Assembly: GCA_965226475.1 (NCBI GenBank)
Contig: CBDDDJ010000004.1
Span: 2,232,001 to 2,296,000 of the forward strand
Length of the DNA: 64,000 nucleotides
Direction of reading: 5' to 3'
Origin: JASLMY01 sp965226475
Lineage (GTDB): Bacteria; Pseudomonadota; Alphaproteobacteria; GCA-2731375
Shown here piece by piece: positions 1 to 7,997 of this stretch. The position numbers and the translations under genes were made by a program. The notes beneath the pieces are model-generated. The model was not told the DNA's origin and ran no database searches. It saw nothing but the letters and a program-made list of their open reading frames with translations. Position 1 is the first letter of the stretch. Every line of letters starts with the position of its first letter.

Positions 1-1
1 G

Positions 2-118
2 GCCTATCGGCATGCGGTGCTCGAACGGCTGGAGCGCGCCGCCGGGAACAAGGAGCGGCAAGGGCCCCCGACGAGCCCATCGACGGCGGAGCCAACGGCA
101 CGTTCGGGCATCCGATGA
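2..118 (+). CDS. C-terminal fragment of an unidentified protein, cut by the window edge
   Basis: An open frame enters from the left edge and stops at a TGA ending at 118. The visible tail begins AYRHAVLERLERAAGNKE and then becomes rich in Pro, Ser and Thr, as at a disordered C terminus. No family was recognised. It lies 42 bp before the IS66 insertion and may be the tail of another mobile-element gene. The frame may be fortuitous because GC-rich DNA has few stops. Confidence 0.3.
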   Translation, partial: AYRHAVLERLERAAGNKERQGPPTSPSTAEPTARSGIR

Positions 119-225
119 CCAGCTGAAATCGGGACAAAACTTCCTTGGATCAGGTGTACCGTACGCATCCGGTGAGTACCGCCTTGTCGGTCGCGCGGTA
201 ATTTCCGAGTCTGTGTTCGTCTGAA

Positions 226-657
226 GTGGGCGCTTCCCTTGTGCCCACGAGTTTGATGATGGGCACGATGACGATGTCGGAAGACGCGGACCCTTCGGGA
301 CCCGAGGCGCGCGGCGAGGCTCGCCAGCGCCGGCGATGGCCGCTGGCGGAGAAGCGGCGGATCGTTTTGGAGAGCCTGGTGCCGGGGGCGTCGGTTTCTC
401 GGGTGGCGCGGCGGCACGACGTGAACGCGAACCAGGTGTTCGCCTGGCGCAAGCTCTACCGAGACGGCCTGTTGGGCGGTGGCGGCGGCTTGGTTCCGGT
501 GACGGTGGTGGCGGAGACGCGGGAACGAGAGCCGTCGGCGCCGGGCGGCTCGGGGCGGATATCGATCGAACTCGGCTGCGGCGCGCGCGTGGTGGTGGAC
601 GGGAGCGTGGACGGGGCGGCGCTCGGCCGCGTTCTGTCGGCGTTGGCGGGTCGATGA
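226..657 (+). CDS. tnpA: IS66 TnpA (Orf1) accessory protein
   Basis: This is the small first protein of an IS66 element. The central part, with QRRRWPLAEKRRIVLESL then SRVARRHDVNANQVFAWRKL, is the helix-turn-helix seen in IS66 Orf1 and IS3 OrfA proteins and probably binds the element's ends. A glycine-rich linker precedes the C-terminal half. The start may be the GTG at 226 or one of the ATG codons at 256, 259, 268 or 274. The stop overlaps the tnpB start as ATGA, indicating translational coupling. Confidence 0.85.
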   Translation: MGASLVPTSLMMGTMTMSEDADPSGPEARGEARQRRRWPLAEKRRIVLESLVPGASVSRVARRHDVNANQVFAWRKLYRDGLLGGGGGLVPVTVVAETREREPSAPGGSGRISIELGCGARVVVDGSVDGAALGRVLSALAGR

Positions 658-1001
658 TCCCGGTTCGCGGCGACGTCCGGGTGTGGCTGGCGTCGGGGGT
701 GACGGACATGCGTCGCGGCATGAACACGCTCGCGTTGCAGGTTCAAGTTGCGCTGGACCGCGATCCGCACGCTGGCGATCTCTTCGTCTTTCGGGGCCGT
801 CGGGGCGATCTTTTGAAGATTCTCTGGCACGACGGCGTGGGGATGTCGCTCTATGCCAAGCGTCTGGAGCACGGTCGCTTCGTCTGGCCCGCCGCGGCGA
901 CGGGGTCGGTGGCGATCTCGGCGGCGCAGCTGGCCTACATGCTGGACGGCATCGACTGGCGTCATCCGCGCCTCACCTGGCGGCCGGGCCGCGCGGGCTG
1001 A
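654..1001 (+). CDS. tnpB: IS66 TnpB (Orf2) protein
   Basis: A protein of 115 residues, the usual size for IS66 TnpB. It has the family signature: SGVTDMRRGMNTLA near the N terminus, then GDLFVFRGRRGDLLKILWHD and a C-terminal part rich in Trp and Arg. The ATG at 654 overlaps the tnpA stop by four bases. TnpB is needed for transposition of IS66 elements but its biochemical role is not settled. It is complete here. Confidence 0.92.
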   Translation: MIPVRGDVRVWLASGVTDMRRGMNTLALQVQVALDRDPHAGDLFVFRGRRGDLLKILWHDGVGMSLYAKRLEHGRFVWPAAATGSVAISAAQLAYMLDGIDWRHPRLTWRPGRAG

Positions 1002-1073
1002 GCCCGCGACAAATCGACTCGGGTGTGCCGGTCGCCCTGGCGGAGCGGGGGCGGTTCTGATTCTCTATCTCCC

Positions 1074-2615
1074 ATGACGCCGCCCGCCGATAGCACCGCC
1101 TCCGAGATCGCCGCCTTGCGCGCGGCGCTCGCGAAGGCCGAGGCGATGATCGAACATCTGAAGTTACAGATCGCCAAGTTGCGGCGGGAGCGGTTCGGGC
1201 AATCATCGGAGCGCGGCGCCAAACTGCTGGAGCAGCTGGAACTGAAGCTGGAGGAACTGGAGACGGCGGCGGCCGAGGACGAGGCTGGGGCCGAGGCGGC
1301 GGAGCGGGACGAGGAGACGACGGTCCGGAGCTTCATCCGCCGCCGTCCCAAGCGGGCGCCGCTGCCCGCGGACCTGCCGCGCGAGCGTGTCGTGCTGCCC
1401 TCGCCCGAGGCCTGTCCCTGTTGCGGCGGCGGGCTGGCGAAGCTGGGCGAAGACATCACGGAGACCCTGGAGGTGGTGCCGCGCTCCTGGAAGGTGGTGC
1501 AGACCGTGCGCGAGAAGTTCACTTGCCGGGCTTGCGAGAAGATCATCCAGCCGCCCGCACCCCACCACGCGATCCCGCGCGGGCGCGCCGGGCCGGGCCT
1601 GCTGGCGACGATCCTGCACGACAAGTTCGCCATGCACCTGCCCTTGAACCGGCAGAGCCGGGCCTTCGCGGCGGAGGGCATCGAGATCGACGTCTCGACC
1701 TTGGCCGACTGGGTCGGTGCCGCCTGCGCGACGCTCCATCCCTTGCACGAGGCGATCCGGGTCCATGTGCTCGGCGCCGAGCGGCTGCATGGCGACGACA
1801 CCACGGTGCCGGTGCTGGCCAAAAAGAAAACAGTGACCGGGCGCTTGTGGACCTATGTCCGCGACGACCGACCCTTCGGCGGCACGGATCCGCCGGCGGC
1901 GCTCTTCTTCTACTCCCGAGACCGAGGCGGCACTCACCCCCAAGGACACCTCGCCGAGTGGTCGGGGCTTCTCCAGGCCGACGCCTACGCGGGCTTCAAC
2001 GCTCTCTACGCAAGCGGCAGACAGCCCGGCCCCATCACGGAGGCCGCCTGTTGGGCGCACGGGCGGAGGAAGTTCTTCGAGCTGGCCGACGCCGTCAAGG
2101 CGCCGTTGGCGGCCGAGGCGGTGCGCCGGATCGACGAGATCTTCAGAATAGAGCGCGAGATCAACGGCGAGCCCGCCGATGTCCGGCGCGCCGAGCGGCG
2201 GGAGGCTATTCGCCCCCTGGTCGACGAGCTGGAAAGGTGGATGCGGGCCGAGCGGGTCAAGCTCTCCCGCCACAACGCCGTGGCCAAGGCCATGGACTAC
2301 ATGCTGAAGCGCTGGCCGAGCTTCGCGCGCTTCCTCGACGACGGACGCATCTGCCTCTCCAACAACGCCGCCGAGCGCGCCTTGCGCGGCGTCGCGCTCG
2401 GGCGACGGAACTGGACCTTCGCCGGCTCCGACCGGGGCGGCCAGCGCGCCGCCGCCGTCTACACCCTGATCGAGACCGCGCGCCTCAACGACATCGACCC
2501 CCGCGCCTGGCTCGAAGACGTGCTGCGCCGGATCAACGACCATCCCGCGTCCCATCTCGACGAACTCCTGCCTTGGAACTGGGCCCAGGCACTCGAACCC
2601 GCCGTCGCCGCCTGA
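1074..2615 (+). CDS. tnpC: IS66 TnpC transposase (DDE)
   Basis: The 513-residue transposase of the element. Domains in order are an N-terminal coiled coil (about residues 8-75), a zinc-binding segment with CPCCGGG and CRAC pairs (about 115-160), the DDE catalytic core, and a C-terminal IS66 tail. Catalytic residues can be placed: Asp241 in LHGDDTTVP, Asp303 in LQADAYAGF and Glu434 in NNAAERALRG. The ATG at 1074 places the coiled coil at the N terminus; an upstream in-frame GTG at 1023 is possible but adds atypical sequence. Confidence 0.93.
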   Translation: MTPPADSTASEIAALRAALAKAEAMIEHLKLQIAKLRRERFGQSSERGAKLLEQLELKLEELETAAAEDEAGAEAAERDEETTVRSFIRRRPKRAPLPADLPRERVVLPSPEACPCCGGGLAKLGEDITETLEVVPRSWKVVQTVREKFTCRACEKIIQPPAPHHAIPRGRAGPGLLATILHDKFAMHLPLNRQSRAFAAEGIEIDVSTLADWVGAACATLHPLHEAIRVHVLGAERLHGDDTTVPVLAKKKTVTGRLWTYVRDDRPFGGTDPPAALFFYSRDRGGTHPQGHLAEWSGLLQADAYAGFNALYASGRQPGPITEAACWAHGRRKFFELADAVKAPLAAEAVRRIDEIFRIEREINGEPADVRRAERREAIRPLVDELERWMRAERVKLSRHNAVAKAMDYMLKRWPSFARFLDDGRICLSNNAAERALRGVALGRRNWTFAGSDRGGQRAAAVYTLIETARLNDIDPRAWLEDVLRRINDHPASHLDELLPWNWAQALEPAVAA

Positions 2616-2683
2616 CCGACAACCCGCCGACAGTTCAAAAAAATACCCGGACCGTGGCCTTCACCGGATGCGTACGGTGTACC

Positions 2684-2972
2684 GTCACCGGAATTTCTGA
2701 GAAAGGCAGAGGAGCTGGCGTCCGGGCTAGCAAATAGGTATCGTCTGAATAAGGGAGTTCTCGGTTCGTATTGCTTTTTGGGGTTGGCGGCCGTTAAATT
2801 GAATGGGGATTATAGTGCATATGACGCCGCTCTTCAGGGTTTAAAATATGCGGAAGAGAAGACGGGGGACCCCGATATTAGTCGGCGTATAGCATGGTTC
2901 GATAACCTATTGAATTCTATTGAGGTTGACGATCGAAATGAGATACAGAGGAGCGAAGAAGATCTGGAATGA
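2684..2972 (+). pseudogene. Truncated, lower-GC gene fragment directly after the IS66 target duplication
   Basis: A frame stays open from the right target duplication to a TGA ending at 2972. The predicted tail includes EFLRKAEELASGLANRYR and GDYSAYDAALQGLKYAEEKT, a helical acidic protein ending QRSEEDLE. Codon use is clearly more AT-rich than the neighbours, suggesting transfer. No credible start lies inside the fragment apart from TTG near 2778. The family is not recognised, and the fragment may be what is left of a gene disrupted by mobile DNA. Confidence 0.4.
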
Positions 2973-3197
2973 CTGCGTTCAAAGGGGACTGCATTTTCAA
3001 AAGAGACTGTCCCCATTCATTTAGGTGTAATGTTAGTGAACCATTTCCACACCGCCTAAAAATTGACGCTCAATACTGTTCAGCGCTGCGTCGGGCTCAT
3101 CCCTGAACGTCGCAATCGGGATCTCGTTTACGACGCGATCCAAGGTGCGGGTTCGAATTCTCTTGCTCCCGGTCGTGTCGATTATCAGCATAACCTT

Positions 3198-3827
3198 TCA
3201 GTCGATGGGGTGCTTAAAGGTTATCTGGTTATAAAACAGCATTGCCTCAAGGGCGCGTACATCTGAAGTACCTATGAATATAGCGAGTGGTGGCACCCCT
3301 TCGGCGACCAAGGCGACGTCCGACGGATAGTTCTTCAGCTCCTCGGTGAACACATAATCTGTCTCAACAGCAGCACGACTCAGAAACCTGCTCTGCAGCG
3401 CCGAGACCACATCATTGCGAAACGTCGCTTCCGCCCGCTCCCGCGTGACAAGAAGAAAGTCCTGCATCCGTAGGAGGAGGGCGACAAAACGAACTGCCGC
3501 GTCAGGCAGTTCCGCCTCACTCATGAGTTCCGTCTTGATGGTGCTATCGTCGGCATCGTAACTCGCGCCATACTCGTCGAGCAGCGCGGCGAACGCGTCG
3601 CCCCTCGGGCCCTCTTCGGTAACGTCGGCGCCGCAGGCATCGAGATATGGAACCGTCTCGCCTTCGTCCTCAATGCACATACGCTCAGGGTTACCAACGT
3701 CCTTGACGACATAGAAGCCGATAGCGTCCCCATCGCCCCTAGTGAATGCCGTCCCAACGGCCAGACCGACGGGTACTTCGGTCACCCGGAGCTCCTCGCA
3801 GAACGCCTTGCACAGCGCTTCTTTCAC
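3198..3827 (-). CDS. DUF1828-like protein of unknown function
   Basis: A 209-residue acidic cytoplasmic protein. The N-terminal 90 residues (KAFCEELRVTEVPVGLAV, then DGDAIGFYVV and DEGETVPYLDACG) resemble the DUF1828 family, whose members are scattered near mobile DNA and sometimes carry a following DUF1829 domain. The C-terminal half could be a divergent form of that second domain; it is shorter than usual and the stop at 3198 may mark a truncation. The start overlaps the stop of the upstream gene by four bases, so the two are co-translated. Function unknown. Confidence 0.6.
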   Translation of the reverse strand: MKEALCKAFCEELRVTEVPVGLAVGTAFTRGDGDAIGFYVVKDVGNPERMCIEDEGETVPYLDACGADVTEEGPRGDAFAALLDEYGASYDADDSTIKTELMSEAELPDAAVRFVALLLRMQDFLLVTRERAEATFRNDVVSALQSRFLSRAAVETDYVFTEELKNYPSDVALVAEGVPPLAIFIGTSDVRALEAMLFYNQITFKHPID

Positions 3828-4309
3828 GGGAATATCCCCGGCCCTTGGCCATTGTGTATCCGATAGAAGCTCATGGCCTTCTCAAACGCCTCTGTCTCGG
3901 AGGTGACATTACCGCGCCGACTCGCGGCCAGGCGTCGCGGCCACTTTCGGATATGGAATCGACGCAGGCCAGTAGGCACGTCTTCGACCGCCTCCTTGGA
4001 AACGTGACAGTGCCAGCCGGGCTCCGTCGCATGATACTCATGGTCGCATATAAGCACCAAGCCGTCTTGCCGTTCGACGCCCAGGGTCGCACGGAAAATG
4101 GATCGCGTGTAGTTGAAGAGTACCAGGACCCTGCAACGCACTCCCAAGGCATCGAAGCCAATGACCCGCCACCGATACGCCGGGCCGTACCGGAACGCCC
4201 TGGAAGGCGCCTTCGCCACCGGGAAATCCGTGTATCGGATGCGGCCTTGCTTCCAGTCGCCGAGTGAAATGCCATCCTTCGGGGCCCGGATAATATCCTT
4301 CAACTCCAT
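3824..4309 (-). CDS. Hypothetical protein, partner of the DUF1828-like gene
   Basis: A 161-residue basic protein without signal peptide or membrane segment. It starts MELKDIIRAPKDGISLGDW and contains a His/Cys-containing stretch, DHEYHATEPGWHCHV (about residues 89-103), that could bind metal or be catalytic. No family was recognised. It is the first gene of a two-gene minus-strand unit with an ATGA overlap to the DUF1828-like gene. Position beside IS66 and the tight coupling suggest an accessory module such as a toxin-antitoxin or defence pair, but this is inference only. Confidence 0.55.
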   Translation of the reverse strand: MELKDIIRAPKDGISLGDWKQGRIRYTDFPVAKAPSRAFRYGPAYRWRVIGFDALGVRCRVLVLFNYTRSIFRATLGVERQDGLVLICDHEYHATEPGWHCHVSKEAVEDVPTGLRRFHIRKWPRRLAASRRGNVTSETEAFEKAMSFYRIHNGQGPGIFP

Positions 4310-4474
4310 GGCGAGGGAGTATCGCGGTCATTCCCTGGTTTCGTCAATGCGTTCACGGTCCCCTCATCTCACCCTGCCTTCCGCAGGCTTCAGATAGTTG
4401 GGGGGCGCCCACCCCCATTTGGCCCCGTGCACGCCATCCGCCATACTCCCCCCGAACAAGCGAGGGAGGGGCCC

Positions 4475-5890
4475 ATGTCGACGCTCGAGGAACGCTTCGG
4501 GTTTTCCGAACGCCACCAGGATCTCGCCGACCGCGACGCCGCGCACGTGCTCGGCTGGCGGCACCAGCCGCGCATCGTCTTCGACCGGGGCGAGGGCGTG
4601 AAGGTGATCGACGTCGACGGCAACGCTTACTACGACATGAGCTCCGGCATGATGAGCATGGTGCTGGGCCACGCCCACCCGGAGCTGGTGGACGAGATGC
4701 GGGCCCAGGCCGAGCTGCTGGCGCATCAGGCCTCCTGGTACACCAATCCCTGGAGCACGGAATATGCCGAGCTGGTGGCCGAGACCCTGCCGGGCGAGCT
4801 GTCGGTCACCAACTTCGCCGTCACCGGCTCGGAGGCGAACGAGATCGCCATGCGGATGGCGATCGGCGTCAGCGGCAAGTTCGAGCTGGTCAGTCTCATG
4901 AAGGGGCTGCATGGCGGCACCCTCGGCGTCGAGGCGCTGACCTCGGTCGGCGGGGCGCGGCGGGCCAACCTGGCGCCGCTGATGATCCCGGCGGCGCGTA
5001 ACGCGATTTACGCGCCCAGCTGCTATCGCTGCCCGATCAACCTCAAATACCCCGAATGCGGCGTCGCCTGCATCGAGGCCTCGGCCGAGCAGCTGGAGCA
5101 CCTCTCCAACAAGCAGGTCGCGGCGATCATGGCCGAGACCATCCAGGTGCCGGGCGGCATGAACGTGCCGCCGCCCGAATACCTGTCGAAGCTAAAGGCG
5201 CTGGCGGAGGAGTGGGGGGCGATGCTGATCCTGGACGAGGCCCAGCTGGCGCCGGGCCGCACCGGCAAGATGTGGGCCTTCGAGCACTACGACGTCGTCC
5301 CCGACATCGTCACCTTCGGCAAGGGGATGAGCGCCGGCATGGCCGTCACCGGCGCCACCACGACGCCCGAAATCGCGGAGGCGGCGCGCGGCAAGGCGGG
5401 CGTGCCCTGGGCCGGGACCTATTCGAGCGATCCGCTGCCCGCGGCGATCGCGCTCAAACAGTTGCGGATCGTGTTGCGCGATGATCTCACGGGCCGGGCC
5501 GCCCGGCTGGGCGAGGTGCTGGAGGAGAAGCTCGGCCGGCTGAAGCAGCGCTTCGAGTTCATCGGCGACGTGCGCGGCAAGGGGCTTTACCAGATGCTGG
5601 ATATCGTCACCGACCGCCAGAGCAAAAAGGCCGACTTCACCATGGCGGAGCGGATCCGCTTCAACGCCGTCGGCGAGGGCGTGATCCTGCTGACCAGCCG
5701 CAACAACATCCGCCTGGTGCCGCCGCTGACCATCACCGAGGACGAGCTGGGCGACGTCTGCGGCCGGCTGGAGGCCGCCATGGTCAAATCCGAGCGGGGC
5801 GAGCCGAGCGACCTCGACCTGATGGACGGCTATGATGATTCCAGTTCACTCGCCCACCGGGCGGAAACACGCAAAAAGGGGGCCGTGTGA
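4475..5890 (+). CDS. Class III PLP-dependent aminotransferase (2,2-dialkylglycine decarboxylase-like)
   Basis: A 471-residue fold-type I PLP enzyme. Visible class III features are SSGMMSMVLGHAHPE, the cofactor-binding TGSEANEIA, the ring-nitrogen Asp254 in LILDEAQLAPGRTG and the Schiff-base Lys283 in TFGKGMSAG. The overall layout resembles 2,2-dialkylglycine decarboxylase and glutamate-1-semialdehyde-type enzymes. A Cys cluster near residue 190 (PSCYRCPINLKYPECGVAC) is an insertion often seen in catabolic members. The ATG at 4475 follows cgagggaggg. The stop overlaps the hyuA start, so it probably feeds an amino-acid or hydantoin breakdown route. Confidence 0.85.
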   Translation: MSTLEERFGFSERHQDLADRDAAHVLGWRHQPRIVFDRGEGVKVIDVDGNAYYDMSSGMMSMVLGHAHPELVDEMRAQAELLAHQASWYTNPWSTEYAELVAETLPGELSVTNFAVTGSEANEIAMRMAIGVSGKFELVSLMKGLHGGTLGVEALTSVGGARRANLAPLMIPAARNAIYAPSCYRCPINLKYPECGVACIEASAEQLEHLSNKQVAAIMAETIQVPGGMNVPPPEYLSKLKALAEEWGAMLILDEAQLAPGRTGKMWAFEHYDVVPDIVTFGKGMSAGMAVTGATTTPEIAEAARGKAGVPWAGTYSSDPLPAAIALKQLRIVLRDDLTGRAARLGEVLEEKLGRLKQRFEFIGDVRGKGLYQMLDIVTDRQSKKADFTMAERIRFNAVGEGVILLTSRNNIRLVPPLTITEDELGDVCGRLEAAMVKSERGEPSDLDLMDGYDDSSSLAHRAETRKKGAV

Positions 5891-7995
5891 TGTCACAACG
5901 GGTGGGGATAGATATCGGCGGCACCTTCACCGACGTGGTGCTGATGGACGGGGCGGGCGGCGTCTTCTCGGTCAAGGTGCCGTCCACGCCCGACGATTAC
6001 AGCCGGGGCATCGCCGAGGGCCTGGCCCGGGAATTGGACGCGCGCGGAATCAGGCCGGAGCAAATCGACGAGCTGATCCACGGCACCACGGTCGCCACCA
6101 ACGCGATCCTGGAAAAGCGCGGGGCGCGGACCGGCCTGCTGACGACCGAGGGCTTTCGCGACGTGCTGGAGATCCGGCGCCTGCGCATGCCCCGGCTCTA
6201 CGATCTCCGTTGGGAGAAACCGCCGGCGTTGGCCGCCCGGGCCGACCGGCTGGAGATCCCCGAGCGGATCGACCACAAGGGCGAGGTCGTGCGCGAGCTG
6301 GACGAGGCGGCGGCGGCCGACGCGGTCGACCGGCTGCTCGCCTCCGGCGTCGAGGCGGTCGCGATCTGCCTGATCAACGCCTATGCCAACGGGGCGCACG
6401 AAGCCAGGCTGGCCGAGATGGTGCGCGCCCGGGCGCCGGACCTGCCGCTCTGCATCTCCAGCGAGATCCTGCCGGAGATCAAGGAGTACGAGCGGACCAG
6501 CACCGTGGTCGTCAACGCCTATATCCTGCCCGTGGTGGGCCGGTATCTCAGGCGCCTGCGCGAGGCCCTGGACGCGCTCCAGGTCACCGCGCCCTTGAAG
6601 ATCATGCAGTCGAGCGGCGGCGCCATGGGGCTCGAGGCGGCGCGGATTCGGCCGATCCACATCATCGAATCCGGTCCCGCCGCCGGCGTCGTCGGGGCGG
6701 CGGAACTGGCGGCCAAGCTCGGCCGGCCGGACGTGCTGACCTTCGACATGGGCGGGACCACGGCCAAGGCGGCGATCATCGAGGCGGGCGCCTACGACCG
6801 GGTGGGCGAACTCGACGTCGGCGCCGGAATCAACGTCGCCTCCCGGCTGCTGAAGGGCGGCGGCTATCACGTCGGCGTGCCGGCGATCGACATCGCCGAG
6901 GTGGGCGCGGGCGGCGGCAGCCACGTCAGGATCGACGCCGGCGGCTCCCTCGTGGTCGGACCGGACAGCGCCGGCGCCGTGCCGGGCCCGGTCTGCTACG
7001 ACCAGGGCGGCGACGTGCCGACGGTGACCGACGCCAACGTGGCATTGGGTTTCGTCAACCCCGAACGCCTGGTCGGCGGCGAGCTGACGTTGAACGCCGA
7101 GAAGGGCCGCGAGGCGATACGCCAGCAGATCGCCAATCCCCTGGGCGCCGGCCTGGACGAGGCCGCCTGGGGCATCCACCAGGTGGCGAACGCCACCATG
7201 GCCAGGGCGCTCCGCGCCGTCTCATCCGAGCGCGGGCGCGATCCCCGTCTCTTCGCGCTCGCCGCCTTCGGTGGCAACGGGCCGGTGCACGCGGTGACCT
7301 TGGCACGATCCCTCGACATCTCGGAAATCATCGTGCCGCCGGCGGCCGGCGTCTTCAGCGCCCTCGGCTTGCTTTTCCCCGAGACCGAACACCACCATGT
7401 CCGGACCTTGAAGGTCGGACTGGAGGGCGCCGAGGCGAGCGACCTCGCAAACGCCTTCGGCGCGATGGAGGCGACGGGGCGCGGCGATCTGGAGGGTGAG
7501 GGTTTCGCCGAGAGCGCCATGGAGTTCGATCGCTTCGCCGACCTCTGCTACCGGGGCGAAAACGCCGCGCTCACCGTGCCGGTGACGACGGCGAACGGCG
7601 AAATGGGCCCGGCGATGGCCGAGAGTTTCGCCCAAGAACACGAGCGCACATTCGGCTACCGGAGCGACGACGAGGTGGTCGAGCTGGTGAACCTCAGGGT
7701 CGTTGCCCGGGGCCGCTCCGACACGCCCCGGGTGCCGGAGGCGCTCAGCATCACGCCGCGCTCCGACATCGCCGGCGAGGAGGGCCTTCGCCGGCCGGTC
7801 TATTTCGGCCCCGACGTCGGCCGCATCGAGGTGGCGATCATCACCCGCGATGCGATTTCCGCCGACTGGCGCGACGGTCCCTTCATCGTCGAGGAATACG
7901 ACAGCACCACCGTGGTGCCGCCCGGCTGCCGGGCCCGCGCCGCCGATTGGGGCTCGCTTCTGATCGAAGTCGACCCCGAGACCCGAGGAGAGTGA
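5890..7995 (+). CDS. hyuA: Hydantoinase/oxoprolinase family protein, subunit A
   Basis: A 701-residue ATP-dependent ring-opening enzyme subunit of the HyuA / acetone carboxylase beta / 5-oxoprolinase family. The N-terminal phosphate-binding motif is GIDIGGTFTDVV (residues 6-17). The second actin-like motif, FDMGGTTAKAAIIEAG, begins near residue 285. The length is normal. The ATG is nested in the preceding stop (TGATG), so it is coupled to the aminotransferase; hyuB follows after two bases. The true substrate (N-methylhydantoin, 5-oxoproline or another cyclic amide) cannot be read from the sequence. Confidence 0.9.
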   Translation: MSQRVGIDIGGTFTDVVLMDGAGGVFSVKVPSTPDDYSRGIAEGLARELDARGIRPEQIDELIHGTTVATNAILEKRGARTGLLTTEGFRDVLEIRRLRMPRLYDLRWEKPPALAARADRLEIPERIDHKGEVVRELDEAAAADAVDRLLASGVEAVAICLINAYANGAHEARLAEMVRARAPDLPLCISSEILPEIKEYERTSTVVVNAYILPVVGRYLRRLREALDALQVTAPLKIMQSSGGAMGLEAARIRPIHIIESGPAAGVVGAAELAAKLGRPDVLTFDMGGTTAKAAIIEAGAYDRVGELDVGAGINVASRLLKGGGYHVGVPAIDIAEVGAGGGSHVRIDAGGSLVVGPDSAGAVPGPVCYDQGGDVPTVTDANVALGFVNPERLVGGELTLNAEKGREAIRQQIANPLGAGLDEAAWGIHQVANATMARALRAVSSERGRDPRLFALAAFGGNGPVHAVTLARSLDISEIIVPPAAGVFSALGLLFPETEHHHVRTLKVGLEGAEASDLANAFGAMEATGRGDLEGEGFAESAMEFDRFADLCYRGENAALTVPVTTANGEMGPAMAESFAQEHERTFGYRSDDEVVELVNLRVVARGRSDTPRVPEALSITPRSDIAGEEGLRRPVYFGPDVGRIEVAIITRDAISADWRDGPFIVEEYDSTTVVPPGCRARAADWGSLLIEVDPETRGE

Positions 7996-7997
7996 GA

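Larger units (their letters stand above)
161..2675 (+). mobile_element. Complete IS66-family insertion sequence
   Basis: The element is about 2.5 kb and carries the three canonical IS66 genes in order. Its ends are inverted: the left end reads gtacgcatccggtga and the right end is the exact reverse complement over 15 bp. It is flanked by an 8-bp direct repeat, ggtgtacc, at 153-160 and 2676-2683, the duplication length typical of IS66. All three genes are open, so the copy looks intact and recent. Confidence 0.95.

Noticed and set aside
1203..2555. Long minus-strand frame opposite IS66 tnpC
   Set aside because: It is antisense to a clear transposase; composition follows the complementary codon bias.
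2980..3016. Terminator from ggggac and gtcccc arms
   Set aside because: Six-base stem with a long loop and no T tract.
3141..3180. tRNA-like T-loop (gggttcgaattc) suggesting an attachment site
   Set aside because: The flanking bases do not pair as a T stem and no acceptor or anticodon arms are found nearby.
5893..7179. Long minus-strand frame opposite hyuA
   Set aside because: Low-complexity Arg/Gly/His-rich shadow of a well-supported gene.
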